The position numbers and the translations under genes are program-made. A stretch of 64,000 nucleotides of DNA from Areca catechu (Eukaryota; Streptophyta; Magnoliopsida; Arecales; Arecaceae): positions 38,127,710-38,191,709 of the forward strand of contig CM038047.1 of assembly GCA_021397845.1 (NCBI GenBank), given 5' to 3'. The notes beneath the pieces were generated by a model. It saw only the letters and a program-made list of their open reading frames with translations. It was not told where the DNA came from and made no database searches. Positions 46,355 to 57,001 of the stretch are shown here, one piece after another; the first letter of the stretch is position 1; each line of letters opens with the position of its first letter.

Positions 46355-46700
46355 GGCCCCCCATCCCTCGGCAGCGCCCCCACGGCCTCGCCCCTCCCCA
46401 CTACCGACCTCAAGCCCCCTCCCCCGGCGACCCCCTTATTGCTTCGCCCCTCCCCACTGCCAACCTTAACCCCTAAACAACCCCGACGGCCCCCCACGCG
46501 ACCCCGCCCCTCCCCACTACCGATGTCGACAGCGGTTCTCGAGTTGAGTCTGAGGAGAAGGTCCCCTCGTCGTCACCACAGTCGACCCGCACCCGCCCCC
46601 CGGCATTGTGATGATCTTCCCTCATCGGATCCATCAAAGAAACCAAAAAAAAAAGCCTATCAACCAATGGAAATGAATTACTCACCTTCGTTGCCACCAC
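46200..46700. other. C-rich, CpG-containing segment of the CACTA element
   Basis: Strongly C-rich on the plus strand, with repeated gcccctccccac and ccccgacgg words, unlike the AT-rich remainder. Open frames on both strands follow from base bias and give low-complexity Pro/Arg or Gly/Arg products. It most likely serves as promoter and leader for the minus-strand gene. Confidence 0.55.
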
Positions 46701-46876
46701 TGACGATGATCTCCACCGCCTTCACCGTCGCCACTGACGATGATCTCCATCGACAGGTTGCCCATCGACATCGTCCTAGGGCTGGAAATGGAGAAAAGCA
46801 GGACAACCGGAAGAAAAAAAAATGCAGGGATATTAAGATGTCGCGGGAGTTTGCGGGCCACGCCAAATAAAAAAAA

Positions 46877-48300
46877 AAGTCCGGCCCATTCCCTACGCCC
46901 AACCCAGACATCTCATTGGGAATAAAATTATTCTTCATGAAAAAATGATACATAGCACGAAAAAAAATTCGACCTATTCCCTACGCCAATCCAGACCCCA
47001 TTGGAAATAATATTATTTTCCATAATTATTCCTCATCCATTGGAAAAAAATCATATATAAAAAAAATTTGGCATTCCCTACGCCCAATCCAGATGGCCCA
47101 TTGGGAATAAAATTATTTCCCACGATTATCCCTCATCCGTCAGAAAAAACCATACATAGCGCTCAAATTGAGATGGTCACGGGAGTTTGCGGGCCACGCC
47201 AAACGAAAAAAAAATCCGGCCCATTCCCTACGCCCAATCCAGACTGTCCGTTAGGAATAAAATTATTCCCCTAAAAAAAAATTGGCTTATTCCCTACGCC
47301 CAATCTAGACCCCATTGGGAATAAAATTATTTTTCACAATTATCCCTCATCCATCGCAATAAATCATACATAGTGCCAAAGGAAAAAAAATTCAGTCCAT
47401 TCCCTACGCCCAATCCAAACGACCCATTAAGAATAAAATTATTTCTCATGATTATCTCTCATCCGTCAAAAAAAACTCAGCCCATTTCCTATGTCCAATC
47501 CAGATGGCTCATTGGAAATAAAATTATTTTCATAATTATTCCTCATCCGTCGAAAAAAATCATATATAGCACCAAACAAAAAAAAATTTGATCAATTCCC
47601 TATGCCCAATCCAGATGGCCTGTTGAGAATAAAATTATTCCCCATGATTATCCCTCATCCATCAGAAAAAATCATACATAGCGCTCAAATTGAGATGGTC
47701 GCGGGAGTAGTTTGCAGGCCCCACTAAACAAAAAAAAATCCGGCCCATTCCCTACGCCCAATCCAGATTGCCCGTTGGGAATAAAATTATTTTCCATGAT
47801 TATCCCTCATCCGTCGAAAAAAATCATATATAGTGAAAAAAGAATTCGGTCCATTCCCTATGCCCAATCCAGACCCCTTTGGGAATAAAATTATTCCCCA
47901 CAATTATCCCTCATCTGTCGAAAAAAATCATACATAGCTCCAAAGGAAAAAAAATTCAGTCCATTTCCTACGCCCAATCCAGACGGCCCGTTGGGAATAA
48001 AATTATTTCCCACGATTATCCCTCATCCATTGGAAAAAATCATACATAGCGCCAAATGAAAAAAAATTCAGCCCATTCCTTACGCCCAATCCAGACGGCC
48101 CATTGGAAATAAAATTATTCTCCATAATTATCCCTCATCTATCAAAAAAATATACATAGCGCCAAACGAAAAAAAAAATCGGTCCATTCCCTACACCAAA
48201 TCCAGATGGCCCGTTGGGAATAAAAGTATTCTCCATGATTATCTCTCATCTATCGGAAAAAATCATACATAAGAATATATTCCCAACAAACAAAAGTATT
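46877..48300. repeat. Right subterminal array of the CACTA element
   Basis: About 13 imperfect direct copies of a unit of roughly 108 bp (observed spacing about 70-150 bp). Unit landmarks are cattccctacgcccaatcc, then GGGAATAAAATTATTCCC, then attatccctcatcc, then aatcatacatagcgc. The 18-bp landmark is an inverted repeat (GGGAATAA, AA, TTATTCCC). Arrays like this are the usual binding sites for CACTA-encoded proteins. Confidence 0.92.
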
Positions 48301-48366
48301 TGTCAGAAAAAAATACTTTTACCTACGTATAATTTATTATCCGTAGGGAATAATTGTTGCAAATAC

Positions 48367-48383
48367 CCTTTTTTCTTGTAATG
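48367..48383 (-). repeat. Right terminal inverted repeat of the CACTA element
   Basis: On the minus strand it reads cattacaagaaaaaagg; the expected CACTA is CATTA here, one C-to-T change. Confidence 0.85.
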
Positions 48384-49376
48384 GGACATGAGCTGACTCG
48401 TCCAGAGTGAGGTTTCTGCACTCTGAGACAAAGAGCCAACCCTACTGAAGAAGTGGCGACTCGACTATTCAACTCGAAGGATCCGAGCCGACTTGAGTAT
48501 AGTTTCCAGGTACATAACGGCTAGTTCCAGAATTTTCTTTTGAATGCTAAAAGGTGCTCCAACAGCTAGTTTTTGAATCCCAACGGATTACAATGGCTAT
48601 ATCCTTCAGAAACAAGTTCAAGAGACTGTATAAAGGAATTTAAATCAGTGATTAGATAGAGGATGCTTAATTGAATACAAAAAGTTTTTGGTGAGCACAA
48701 GTGAGCATTTAAGACAGTCTTCATTCTTCACCAACTCTCATCTGAAGACTGAAGCATTCATTGAAGGAAGAAAGGAAGCCTCTCAAGTGAATTAAAGAGT
48801 AATTAAAGAAGGATTCATCAGCGCTAAAGCGGCAACTATCCGACAACGAGAGTTTATCATTTATTGTTGCATTTATTTTTAACTTCTTTATGAGTTGCTT
48901 GGATTATTGGTGAGCCCGGTTGAAAAACCAAATAGGTTCTTGGTGAGCCTTTGTTAAAAACTAAGTGTTAAGTTCTTGGTGATCCTGTGTTAAGACCAAG
49001 AGTTGGGTTTCTTTGGTGCTCCCATTTTAAAACCAAAAGGATTTGGGTTCTAGGTGATCATGTTTAAAACCTAGTGTAGGTTTGGATTGTGAGCCTATAA
49101 AACAATCCTACTGTATTCGGGTGTGAATATAGTGAAAATCTCAAGTAGTATCTTGGATAGTGGACGTAGGAGCTGGTTTGCTCCGAACCACTATAATCTT
49201 TGGTGTTTGTATTGCTACCTTTCTCTTTTCTTTTAACTTGTGCTTTGCATTTATAATCACAGCACCTTTCACTAAGAGGAGTTAAATTCTAAAAGCACAT
49301 ATCTACAGCAATAATTTTTTTATTATTATTTTAAAATCCCAATTCACCCTCCTCTTAGGTAGCCACTTGGACAATA
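48384..49376 (+). repeat. 3' LTR of SIRE-A, second part
   Basis: It resumes with gagctgactcg and ccgagccgacttgag palindrome copies. It continues with the typical Sirevirus LTR end: repeated 'ggtgagcc...aaaaccaa' phrases from about 48910, gtggacgtaggagc near 49161, ccgaaccactataatc, and the final cctcttaggtagccacttgg. The LTR totals about 1.69 kb without the CACTA element. Confidence 0.88.
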
Positions 49377-49545
49377 AGTCGGCTTGGATTCGGATTAGAA
49401 AGAATTTAAGAAATTTTATCAAAAATTATTCTAAAAGGGTTTCAAAGATGGTTTTGAAGGTTCTAAGAGATTCAAAATTATAGGAATACATCTAGATAAA
49501 ATTGATCCTTAAGAAGAGAAGAATTTCAATCAAAAGAGAGCCATA
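49377..49545. other. Short unassigned junction sequence
   Basis: 169 bp between the end of SIRE-A and the truncated end of SIRE-B. It lacks a primer site, so it is not the start of a downstream copy of SIRE-A. Confidence 0.5.
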
Positions 49546-50170
49546 AGTATCTATTTCTTTTCTAATCATGCTAAACCTATCTTCATTTATGAATTTTATA
49601 AAGATATCAGCTAATTATCTATCAATACTAATAAAATCAAGCATAATATCACCATTTCAAACATGGCCTCTTATGAAATGGTATCTTATCTCAATATGTT
49701 TAGTTCTTGACTATTGAATTAGATTTTTAGTTAGATTTATAGCACTAGTGTTATCATATCTTATGAAAATGTTATTAAGTTTAATATCAAATCTTTAAGT
49801 TATTGCTTAAACCATAAGATTTGAGCACAATAATTTCTGACTATAATATATTTAGATAATGCCTCCAAACTTTATTTTTTGTTAAACCAAAAGATTAAGT
49901 TAACTCTTAAAAATTGGCAAGTTCTATTAATACTTTTTCTATCTAATTTATATTTAGCAAAGTCAACACCTAAATATCCTATTAATTTAATTAATGATTA
50001 TTTAGAATACCATAATCCAATATTAATAGTACCAGACAAGTATCTAAATTTTTTTTTAATAACTTGCAAATGTAACTCTTTAAGATTAGATTGATATCTA
50101 GTATACTTGCATACACTAAATACTATATCATATCTAATAGCAGTAAGGTAGAGCAGTGATCCAATTATAT
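49546..50170 (-). pseudogene. RNase H remnant (SIRE-B)
   Basis: Minus-strand translation ends with LADIFIKFINEDRFSMIRKEI (about 49610-49546), matching the C-terminus of the SIRE-A pol. Upstream RNase H is recognisable only in short pieces. Confidence 0.75.
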
Positions 50171-50172
50171 CT

Positions 50173-50950
50173 CTATAAAAATTTTTGATTTATGCTCTTA
50201 CCTTTTTTATCCTTGTCAAGCTTACATGTTGAGTTCATTGACATGTCAGTTTTTTTGAAACTTTTCATCCCAAACTTTTTGATTATCTTCCTTGTATATT
50301 TAGTTTGGTTGATGAAGATTCTTTCATTTGTTTGCTTTATCTGGAGTTCAAGAAAGAAATTGAGTTCTTCCATCATGCTGATCTTGAACTCCCCTTCATT
50401 AGCTTGGTAAATTCTTAACAAAGAGTTTCATTAGTAATATCGAATATAATGTTATCTACATATATTTGAACTACTAAATAAATCATCATTTTTCTTTTTC
50501 AAAAATAATGTAGTATATATTTTTTTAATGAAATCATTTTAAAGTAAAACTTTACTTAAACATTCATATCATGTGCAAGGTTTTTGTTTCAAACCATAAA
50601 GAGCTTTGTGTAATTTATAAACATAATTTGAAAATTTGTGACTTTCAAAACTAATTAGTTATTTTACAAAAAAAATTTAGAAATAAAACTATTTAAAAAT
50701 ATACTTTTAATATATATTTAATAAAGTTTAAAATCCATATAACATGTAAATGCAAGTAGTAGTTTAATCGCTTCTAATTTAGTTACAAGTACAAATATTT
50801 CATCAAAATCAATTTTTTCTTCTTGACTATAATATTTTATAACTAATCTAGCTTTATTTATTATTCCTTTGCCATACTTATGTAGTTTATTTCTAAAAAT
50901 CTATTTAGTTTCAATTACGGGATGGTCTAAAGGTTCTTCTACAAGTATCC
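50173..50950 (-). pseudogene. Reverse transcriptase remnant (SIRE-B)
   Basis: Fragments on the minus strand: PLDHPVIETK near 50935, then LVVQIYVDNIIFDITN near 50490-50440, where the second catalytic aspartate of YVDD is asparagine. The open block 50421-50173 has EFKISMMEELNFFLELQIKQTNERIFINQTKYTRKIIKKFGM. The order matches Sirevirus RT. Many stops occur. Confidence 0.85.
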
Positions 50951-51098
50951 ATATCTTAGATTCTATTCGTAAAATAAAAGCTAAGTAATTACAAAAATCT
51001 CTTAAAGATGATTAAGTTCTTATCCCTTGATATGGATCACTACTAATTAAATCTTTTGGATGCCTATGAGCATACCTCTATTCTTTGGATAAATTACC

Positions 51099-51290
51099 TT
51101 ACTTTTGAGTCGGCTTTGCTTCATCATCCTCTTTCTTTATATCTTTATCTTTATCTTTAAGAAATGATTCTTTTAATATAAGGTCCTCTACCTTCTTGTT
51201 TAGAATACCTATATCATCATTCAAGAAATCTTCCTTTCTCAAAGGATTTGTATTAGTCTCATAAAAATAATATCTATTAATCTTCAACAA
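51099..51290 (-). pseudogene. Integrase-RT linker remnant (SIRE-B)
   Basis: 63 codons, acidic and lysine-rich (LNKKVEDLILKESFLKDKDKDIKKEDDEAK). This corresponds to the variable linker at 36660-36800 of SIRE-A, which contains LQKEIEDLSIQDKPTQD. Confidence 0.65.
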
Positions 51291-51299
51291 ATAAGTATC

Positions 51300-52109
51300 C
51301 TTTTGTTGAAGACTCTACATGATTTGCTAGATGATGAGTAACTTAAAAAAGATTCCCTTATCTGACTTGGCATCAAATTTTTCTAAGTTATCTTTATCAT
51401 TATTTAATATAAAAAACTTTCATCAAAAAATATGAAAGTAGCAAATGTTAGGTTTCCTATTTTTTCAAAGCTCATATAGTGTTTTCTTTAAAATTGATCT
51501 AATTAAAACATAATTTAAAGCATAGTATGCTATATTTATAGCTTCCATCCAAAAATATCTATGAAGGTCGTCTTCATATAATATAATGCATGCCATTAGT
51601 TTTAAAGTATATTTTTTCCTTTCTACTATCATATTTTATTGAGGTATCCTTGGTGCTAAAAAATTATGTATAATTTCTTTTTCATTATAAGAATTTTTAA
51701 AGTTTTGATTTTCAAATTTGATTCCATGATCACTATGGATTGATATAATTGCAACATTCTTTTCATTTGATTGTTTTCTATAAAACTTAGTAAATGCAGA
51801 AAAAGTTTTATCTTTTTAAGTTAAAAAAAAAATCCAAGTAAACATCAAAAAATCATCTATGATGACAAGTCCATAATGCTTGCAACTAAGACTAGTAGTT
51901 CTAGTGAGTCCAAATAAATTCATGTAAATAAGTTCTAAAGGTCTATTAGTTGAAATCATACCTTTTAATTTAAAGTTTTTATATTATTTATTAAATTAAC
52001 ATGCAACATAAATTTAATTCTTTCAAACTTAAATTTTGGTAAACCTTTTACAAAATCTCTTTTAACTAGTTTAGAAAGTAGGTCCATGCTTGCATGACCA
52101 ATTTTTTAT
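51300..52109 (-). pseudogene. Integrase remnant (SIRE-B)
   Basis: It is readable only in short minus-strand pieces, including GHASMDL at 52100-52075 next to the solo-LTR insertion. The remaining core motifs are blurred by stops and AT bias. Confidence 0.7.
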
Positions 52110-53457
52110 TGTTGACTCTAGTCTTGATTTTGATGATTAACAAAATATTTAAGTATATATGAGTACTAATTATTTTTTTAAGTATGTTTATCAGATCTTA
52201 GTACACATCCATGTTGAATGAAGAAACACATATTTTTCGGTTGAAGAATATCCTTAAATTAATAAAAAATCAAGTTATAAGGACTTCGGAACATAAGGAA
52301 GACTTAAAAGGACTTAAAGTTTGATTTTAAAGAAGTTTCAGCCATTGGCACGCCAAGTGTTGACACCTGAAATCCAAGTGTTGACACTAGAAATTCAAGT
52401 GTTGACACCTGAAATCAAAGTATCGACACCTGAAAACCAAGTGTCGATACCTGAAAACCAAGTGTCGACACCTGCAGACTCAAGTGTTGACTCACCAGTC
52501 TCAAGTATCGACATTTAGAGTAACAACTAGTTTTTCAAAAGCTGCAGAACTTCTCTAACTTGCTTCAAACGACCATATTTTCATCCCCAATGGTCATAAA
52601 TGGTCATCTATGATTTGGAGAGCTATATAAATATCAAAAATCAAATGGGAAAGCAATCCTTTGGTGAGATCATTGAATATCCTTCAAGGATTCAAAAATT
52701 AAGTGGTTCAAGCCTTCAAGCTTCCAGGTTTCAAAGAGAGTATCAAAAGTTCATATCATCAAGCTGCAATCAAAAGCTTCAACAATTTGAAGACAAGATC
52801 TTCATTAATAATCAAGGGCTTCAAAGAGATATTTGTTTTATTTTAGAAAGCTTCAATTGTACTCTTTCATATTGTTCTTAAATTGTTTACCTAAGGTTTT
52901 TAGTGAGCCTTGGAAAACCAAAGAGATTTTTGGTGAGCCTTGAAAAATCAATTGGGTTCTTGGTTAGCCCGCAAAACCAAGGAAGGTTGTTGGTGAGTCT
53001 TAAAACTAATTAGGTTCTTGGTTAGCTTGCAAAACCAAGGAAGGTTATTGGTGAGCCTTAAAACCAATTAGGTTCTTGGTTAGCCCGCAAAATCAAGGAA
53101 GGTTTTGACTTGTAAGTCTTGTGAAAACAAGGCGGGTTTTGATTAGTAAGCCCGGAAAACTAATCGACTGTAATCTTAATGATTATAGTGAAATTCTCAA
53201 GAAAAACTTAGGGAGTGGATGTAGGTGCCTTGGAGTACACCGAACCACTATAAAATTTTATGTTTGTATGTGATTGCTCTCTCTATTACTTGATCTTTAT
53301 TCCTTGCATTTAATTTACTATTATCCGCTGCATATTCATTTTGAGCTTAATCACTTTGCTTCACAAACATATCTAGACCGGCACATAATTATTTAAAGTT
53401 TTGAAAGACCCAATTCACTCCCCCTCTTGGGTTGCATCATTTCTGGGCAACATCTAT
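52105..53457 (+). mobile_element. Solo Sirevirus LTR inserted in SIRE-B (LTR-C)
   Basis: 1343 bp at 52110-53452, starting TGTTGACTCTAG and ending TTTCTGGGCAACA. Flanks tttat (52105-52109) and tctat (53453-53457) are a target duplication with one transition. It splits the pre-integrase block of SIRE-B between the codons for WHR and GHASM, so it arrived after SIRE-B. It carries a 21-bp palindrome array and the usual 'ttggtgagcc' phrases. Confidence 0.9.
52353..52516. repeat. 21-bp palindromic tandem array in LTR-C
   Basis: Six close and two degenerate copies of a 21-bp unit. Variants include caagtgttgacacctgaaa and caagtgtcgacacctg, in which GTGTCGACAC is a perfect palindrome. Confidence 0.92.
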
Positions 53458-53464
53458 GCCATAG

Positions 53465-53860
53465 CTAACTAGTTTGATCATTTCTAGTATTCATTGTAAC
53501 TAGGTATTGGCCATTTTTAATATATATATCATTTAAATCCACTATATAAATATTACCATGCCTATTTCTAATGAATACTATGCTATCTTCTATTGGAATA
53601 TATACAATGCATTTAGAGGATTTAAAAACTACTCTACAATCTCTATCACATAATTGATTTATACTATATAAATTATGCTTTAAACCATCTGCATGTAATA
53701 CATTTTTAATAAATATGGAAGGAGCTATGCAAATTTTATCAATTCGATGAATATATCCTTTTCCATTATCTACAAATGTTATCGTGCCTTTTTTTTTAGC
53801 TTCCAAAAAGATAAATTGAGCCTTGTCATCCATTATGTATCTTAAGCACCCCTATTAAGA
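53465..53860 (-). pseudogene. Protease and pre-integrase remnant (SIRE-B)
   Basis: 122 codons are open on the minus strand: DDKAQFIFLEAKKKGTITFVDNGKGYIHRIDKICIAPSIFIKNVLHADGLKHNLYSINQLCDRDCRVVF. These align by eye with the SIRE-A segment beginning KDQFITLQMKEGGSVTFDDNGKEK. The protease active site itself lies in the decayed sequence just upstream. Confidence 0.85.
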
Positions 53861-53869
53861 TACCATCTT

Positions 53870-55610
53870 TTTTCTTGGGCCATAAGATATATCTACAAGA
53901 AAAATTAAGTTTTTGCCTTAAGTATCCTAGTCATCTTGAATCCTTTGGAATTAGTTTTATTAGTTCCTTTTAAAACCCATACTTTTTAATTATTTTTTAT
54001 ATATTTTTCTAAAATTACAAACATATGCTTTATGTCATAGTTTACCATAACAATGACATATAATGCTTGACATAGAACTAATAGGGGTTTGTCAAAGAAG
54101 TTTTTTAAATACTTTTGCTTATTTTGAGTATTATAATGAAAACCATTTTTGTTGTAAACAGCTCTTTGATCTTTTAACATCATTTATATTTTTTTATGAG
54201 CTAAGAGTAATTAAATTTTTTAATAAATGGTTTTAACTTTTACAATTCCTTTTTTAGATTTTGGTTTTCTTGTAAAACACTCTCTTTCTCCTTTAAAATA
54301 CTTTTTTTTTCTTTTATCAATTTTTGTAATTCAATTACTTTATCTTTCAAAATATTTTTCTTTTCTTTTGAAGATTCCATTAAAGCATTTCTTTTATCTT
54401 TTAGAATTTGTTTCTTTTATCTTTCAGAATTTGTTTCTTTTTTTAGAAATTTCAATATTTTGTTTCTTTAATTCTTTATTGATCTTTCTTAATTTTTCAA
54501 AATCAGCAAGAAGATCACTAAATATAATTTGTAACTCATCATAATCTAAGGAATATTTAAAAGTTACCTTGCTTTCTTATGCCATTAAACAAAGATTGGC
54601 TACTTCTTTGGTTGCTTCTTCTTCGAAGCTTGAATCTTTACAATCGCTCCAAGTAGCCTTCAAGATCTTCTTCTTATATTTCTTGACCTTTTTGAGTTGG
54701 GGACAGTCCATTTTGAATAGGCCGAGCTTCTTACATTTGAAATATATGGGTTGTTCCCTTTCTTTTTCTTTCTCTTTGTCTTTACTAGGTTCACCATTAT
54801 AGGTTTTTTTTCTTGAAGCTAGGTTTCTTTTTTCTTATGGATCTTCTATGGCTTCTTGCCACCATGGCTAATTCATTATCATCTTCTTTTTCTGACTCAT
54901 CGCTCTCTTTTTCTTTTTTTATTTGTTGTAGACTTCAAGATGATAGTCTTCTTTCTCTTGGACTTTTTCTTATCGTTTTGCCTCATTATTAGCTCATAAG
55001 TTATGAGTGATCCAATGAGTTGTTCAAATGGAAGCTTGTTAAGATCCTTCGCTTCTTGAATGGACGTTACCTTTGGGTCCCATGACTTCGAAGAGACCTA
55101 AGAATCTTTTTTACAATGTCACTAGTAGAATAAGTCATGCTATAACTTTTCAAAATGTTTGTAATATCGATAAATTAAGCATACATGCTAGTAATAATTT
55201 CATTTGGTTCTATTCAAAACATTTCATACTTATGAATAACATATTTACTTTAGTTTACTTAACTTGGTGGTACTCTATAGGTAACCTCTAGCCTATCCCA
55301 AATCTTCTTAGTGGAGCTACATGTAGAGACTTTATTAAATTCAGTAGTATCTAAGGTATAATAAAAAATATTCATAAACTTAGCATTAAGTTTTACTATC
55401 TTCATGTTATGTTCATCCCATTCTTCTTCAGGTTTGAGAACCTCTACTCCATCTATTTTAATGGTAGGCATGTATAGTCCTTTGATTATTACTCTTCAAA
55501 GTTGATAATCAATGGCTTGAACATAAATATGCATTTATGCTTTTCAATAGGTGTAGTTTGTGCCGATGAATAAAGGAGGTCTATTTGAAAATTTTCCTTC
55601 AGCAAGAGAT
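53870..55610 (-). pseudogene. gag remnant (SIRE-B)
   Basis: The minus-strand start region has FSNRPPLFIGTNYTY near 55600-55555, followed by VQAIDYQL. The block 55471-55259 reads PTIKIDGVEVLKPEEEWDEHNMKIVKLNAKFMNIFYYTLD and STKKIWDRLEVTY. Downstream coding is blurred, with strong Lys/Leu coiled-coil bias at 54540-54230. It keeps the gag N-terminus that SIRE-A has lost. Confidence 0.82.
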
Positions 55611-55689
55611 ATACTCAATTAGATTGCCATTGGACCTTTCTCTTAATCGTTTGATCAAATGTAGCTAAGTACCAAGCTCTGATTTCACT

Positions 55690-57001
55690 TGTTGCCTAGC
55701 TAGACAAGTCAAGAGGTGGTGAATTAGATTTTTCAAAAATTAAAACCTAAATATAATGTTGCTTGTAAGGTATAGGTGAGTAGAATTATATGCAAAAATG
55801 AAAATACTAAAAGTAAAGCAAATAGACAAGGAAGTAATCGTAAACACAAGTAAATTTTATAGTGGTTCGGTGCCTCCAGTATCTATGTCCACTTTCTAAG
55901 TCTTCTTTTGAAAATTTTTTACTATAATCTTCTCCAAAGATTATAGCTGATTTATTTTTCAAACTCACAAACTAAAATCCTATATCGATTATTTTTTTGG
56001 GCTCACAATCAAAACCCTACAAGCCAATTCTTAACTCAAAGCACACCTAATTTCAATCTCAACTGAAGTAGGCAAAAGTAAAAATAAAGAAGAATAGTAT
56101 AAGTACAAGAAAACTCTTTAAAAAGAACAAGAATAAAACTTATATATACAAGGAAATATAAAAAATCTTTGAAAGCTTCGGTACTTGTCTCCTTACTAAG
56201 AAGCTAATGCTTAATGGAACAACTTAAGATGATTGGAAGTATGAGCTTTCAAATCAAGGCTTTTGATTTTTTCCTCTTTTTTTGATAATACGTGGAATAT
56301 TCTATGAATGATTGATGGGTTGTTGGTGTTTTCAATGAGTTTGGTAGCCTTTAAGAAGCCTTTCAAGATCAAATTAGCTGTTTCTAGCCATTGGAGGAGG
56401 AAAAATAGTCGTTAGGAACAAGACTGGATCATTTTGAGCTTTTTGCAGAATTAGTTATTATGTCTGTCAACAGTCTTTAAGCCAACTTAGATAACCGTTG
56501 AGTTGACTCGGATTACTTCTGAGTTGGCTTAGTTCTCTTTCTCCAAAAACTAACTTTCTGTTTTTCAATATTGAGTTGGCTCGATTTTGTTGAGTCAATT
56601 CAAATTTCATTCGAGTTGGCTCAAGTATCATTTGAGTTGGCTCAAAGAACAGCATCTAAAATCAGCTTTCTATATAGTTAGCTTTCCCTGTCGAGTTGAC
56701 TCAAATTTCATCCAAGTCAACTCGACAGCGTGCTAGCTAAAACTGCAGTGCCAAACTGAAACTTTTTCGATACACGATTGAAATTTGATTTTTTTAGAAG
56801 TTTTATGACTCTACTCGTGATATACTATTTTTTCATGAAATATATTGGCTTTTCATCATCTTTTGGCATTCAAAAAATTTATGTTTGGGATTGATGGAGG
56901 TTACTCTTAATTTTTTCTGAAACATTAATTTATGCGGTTCATTAGTAACATTATACATTTAAATATTTGTTATTCATCGAAATCAATTCTTGGGACTAAC
57001 A
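55690..57001 (-). repeat. 5' LTR of SIRE-B
   Basis: 1312 bp. On the minus strand it starts TGTTAGTCCCAAG and ends GCTAGGCAACA, immediately before a damaged primer site (atcagagcttgg). It contains a palindrome cluster at 56470-56730 with a perfect 12-bp inverted repeat. Confidence 0.88.

Larger units (their letters stand above)
41902..48383 (-). mobile_element. CACTA (En/Spm) transposon, non-autonomous, in the SIRE-A LTR
   Basis: The left end reads CACTACTAGAAAAAATG and the right end, on the minus strand, CATTACAAGAAAAAAGGG. These are the En/Spm-type inverted ends, with one transition in the right CACTA. Between them lie left subterminal repeats, a minus-strand Transposase_24-type gene, a GC-rich first-exon region and a long right subterminal array. 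I found no TNPD (Transposase_21-type) sequence, so it probably depends on another element. A clean 3-bp target duplication is not visible (atc versus gga). The LTR sequence on both sides is continuous with SIRE-A. Confidence 0.9.
33811..49376 (+). mobile_element. Sirevirus (SIRE-type Ty1-copia) lacking its 5' end, 3' LTR split by a CACTA element (SIRE-A)
   Basis: Starts inside gag at 33811 and runs through gag, protease, integrase, RT, RNase H, an extra ORF in the env position, a purine-tract-rich tail and a 3' LTR (41203-41901 plus 48384-49376). Long LTR, extended gag, extra 3' ORF and several purine tracts are Sirevirus hallmarks. The coding region has many stops, each explained by one C-to-T or G-to-A change. 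No 5' LTR is present. The internal CACTA insertion at 41902-48383 accounts for 6.5 kb of the span. Confidence 0.92.
49546..57001 (-). mobile_element. Minus-strand Sirevirus lacking its 3' LTR, with nested solo LTR (SIRE-B)
   Basis: On the minus strand: 5' LTR (57001-55690), degenerate primer site, gag, protease, integrase, RT and the RNase H end, where it is cut at about 49546. A foreign solo LTR sits at 52110-53452. Sequence is very AT-rich and all genes are broken, so it is older than SIRE-A. No env-position ORF or 3' LTR remains. Confidence 0.88.

Noticed and set aside
46200..46870. Long plus-strand open frame with Pro/Arg-rich translation
   Set aside because: It arises from strong C-richness and is low-complexity. 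The element's gene lies on the other strand.
52321..52518. Open frame with repeated QVLTPEI-like units
   Set aside because: It is the translation of the 21-bp LTR array in LTR-C. No coding context is present.
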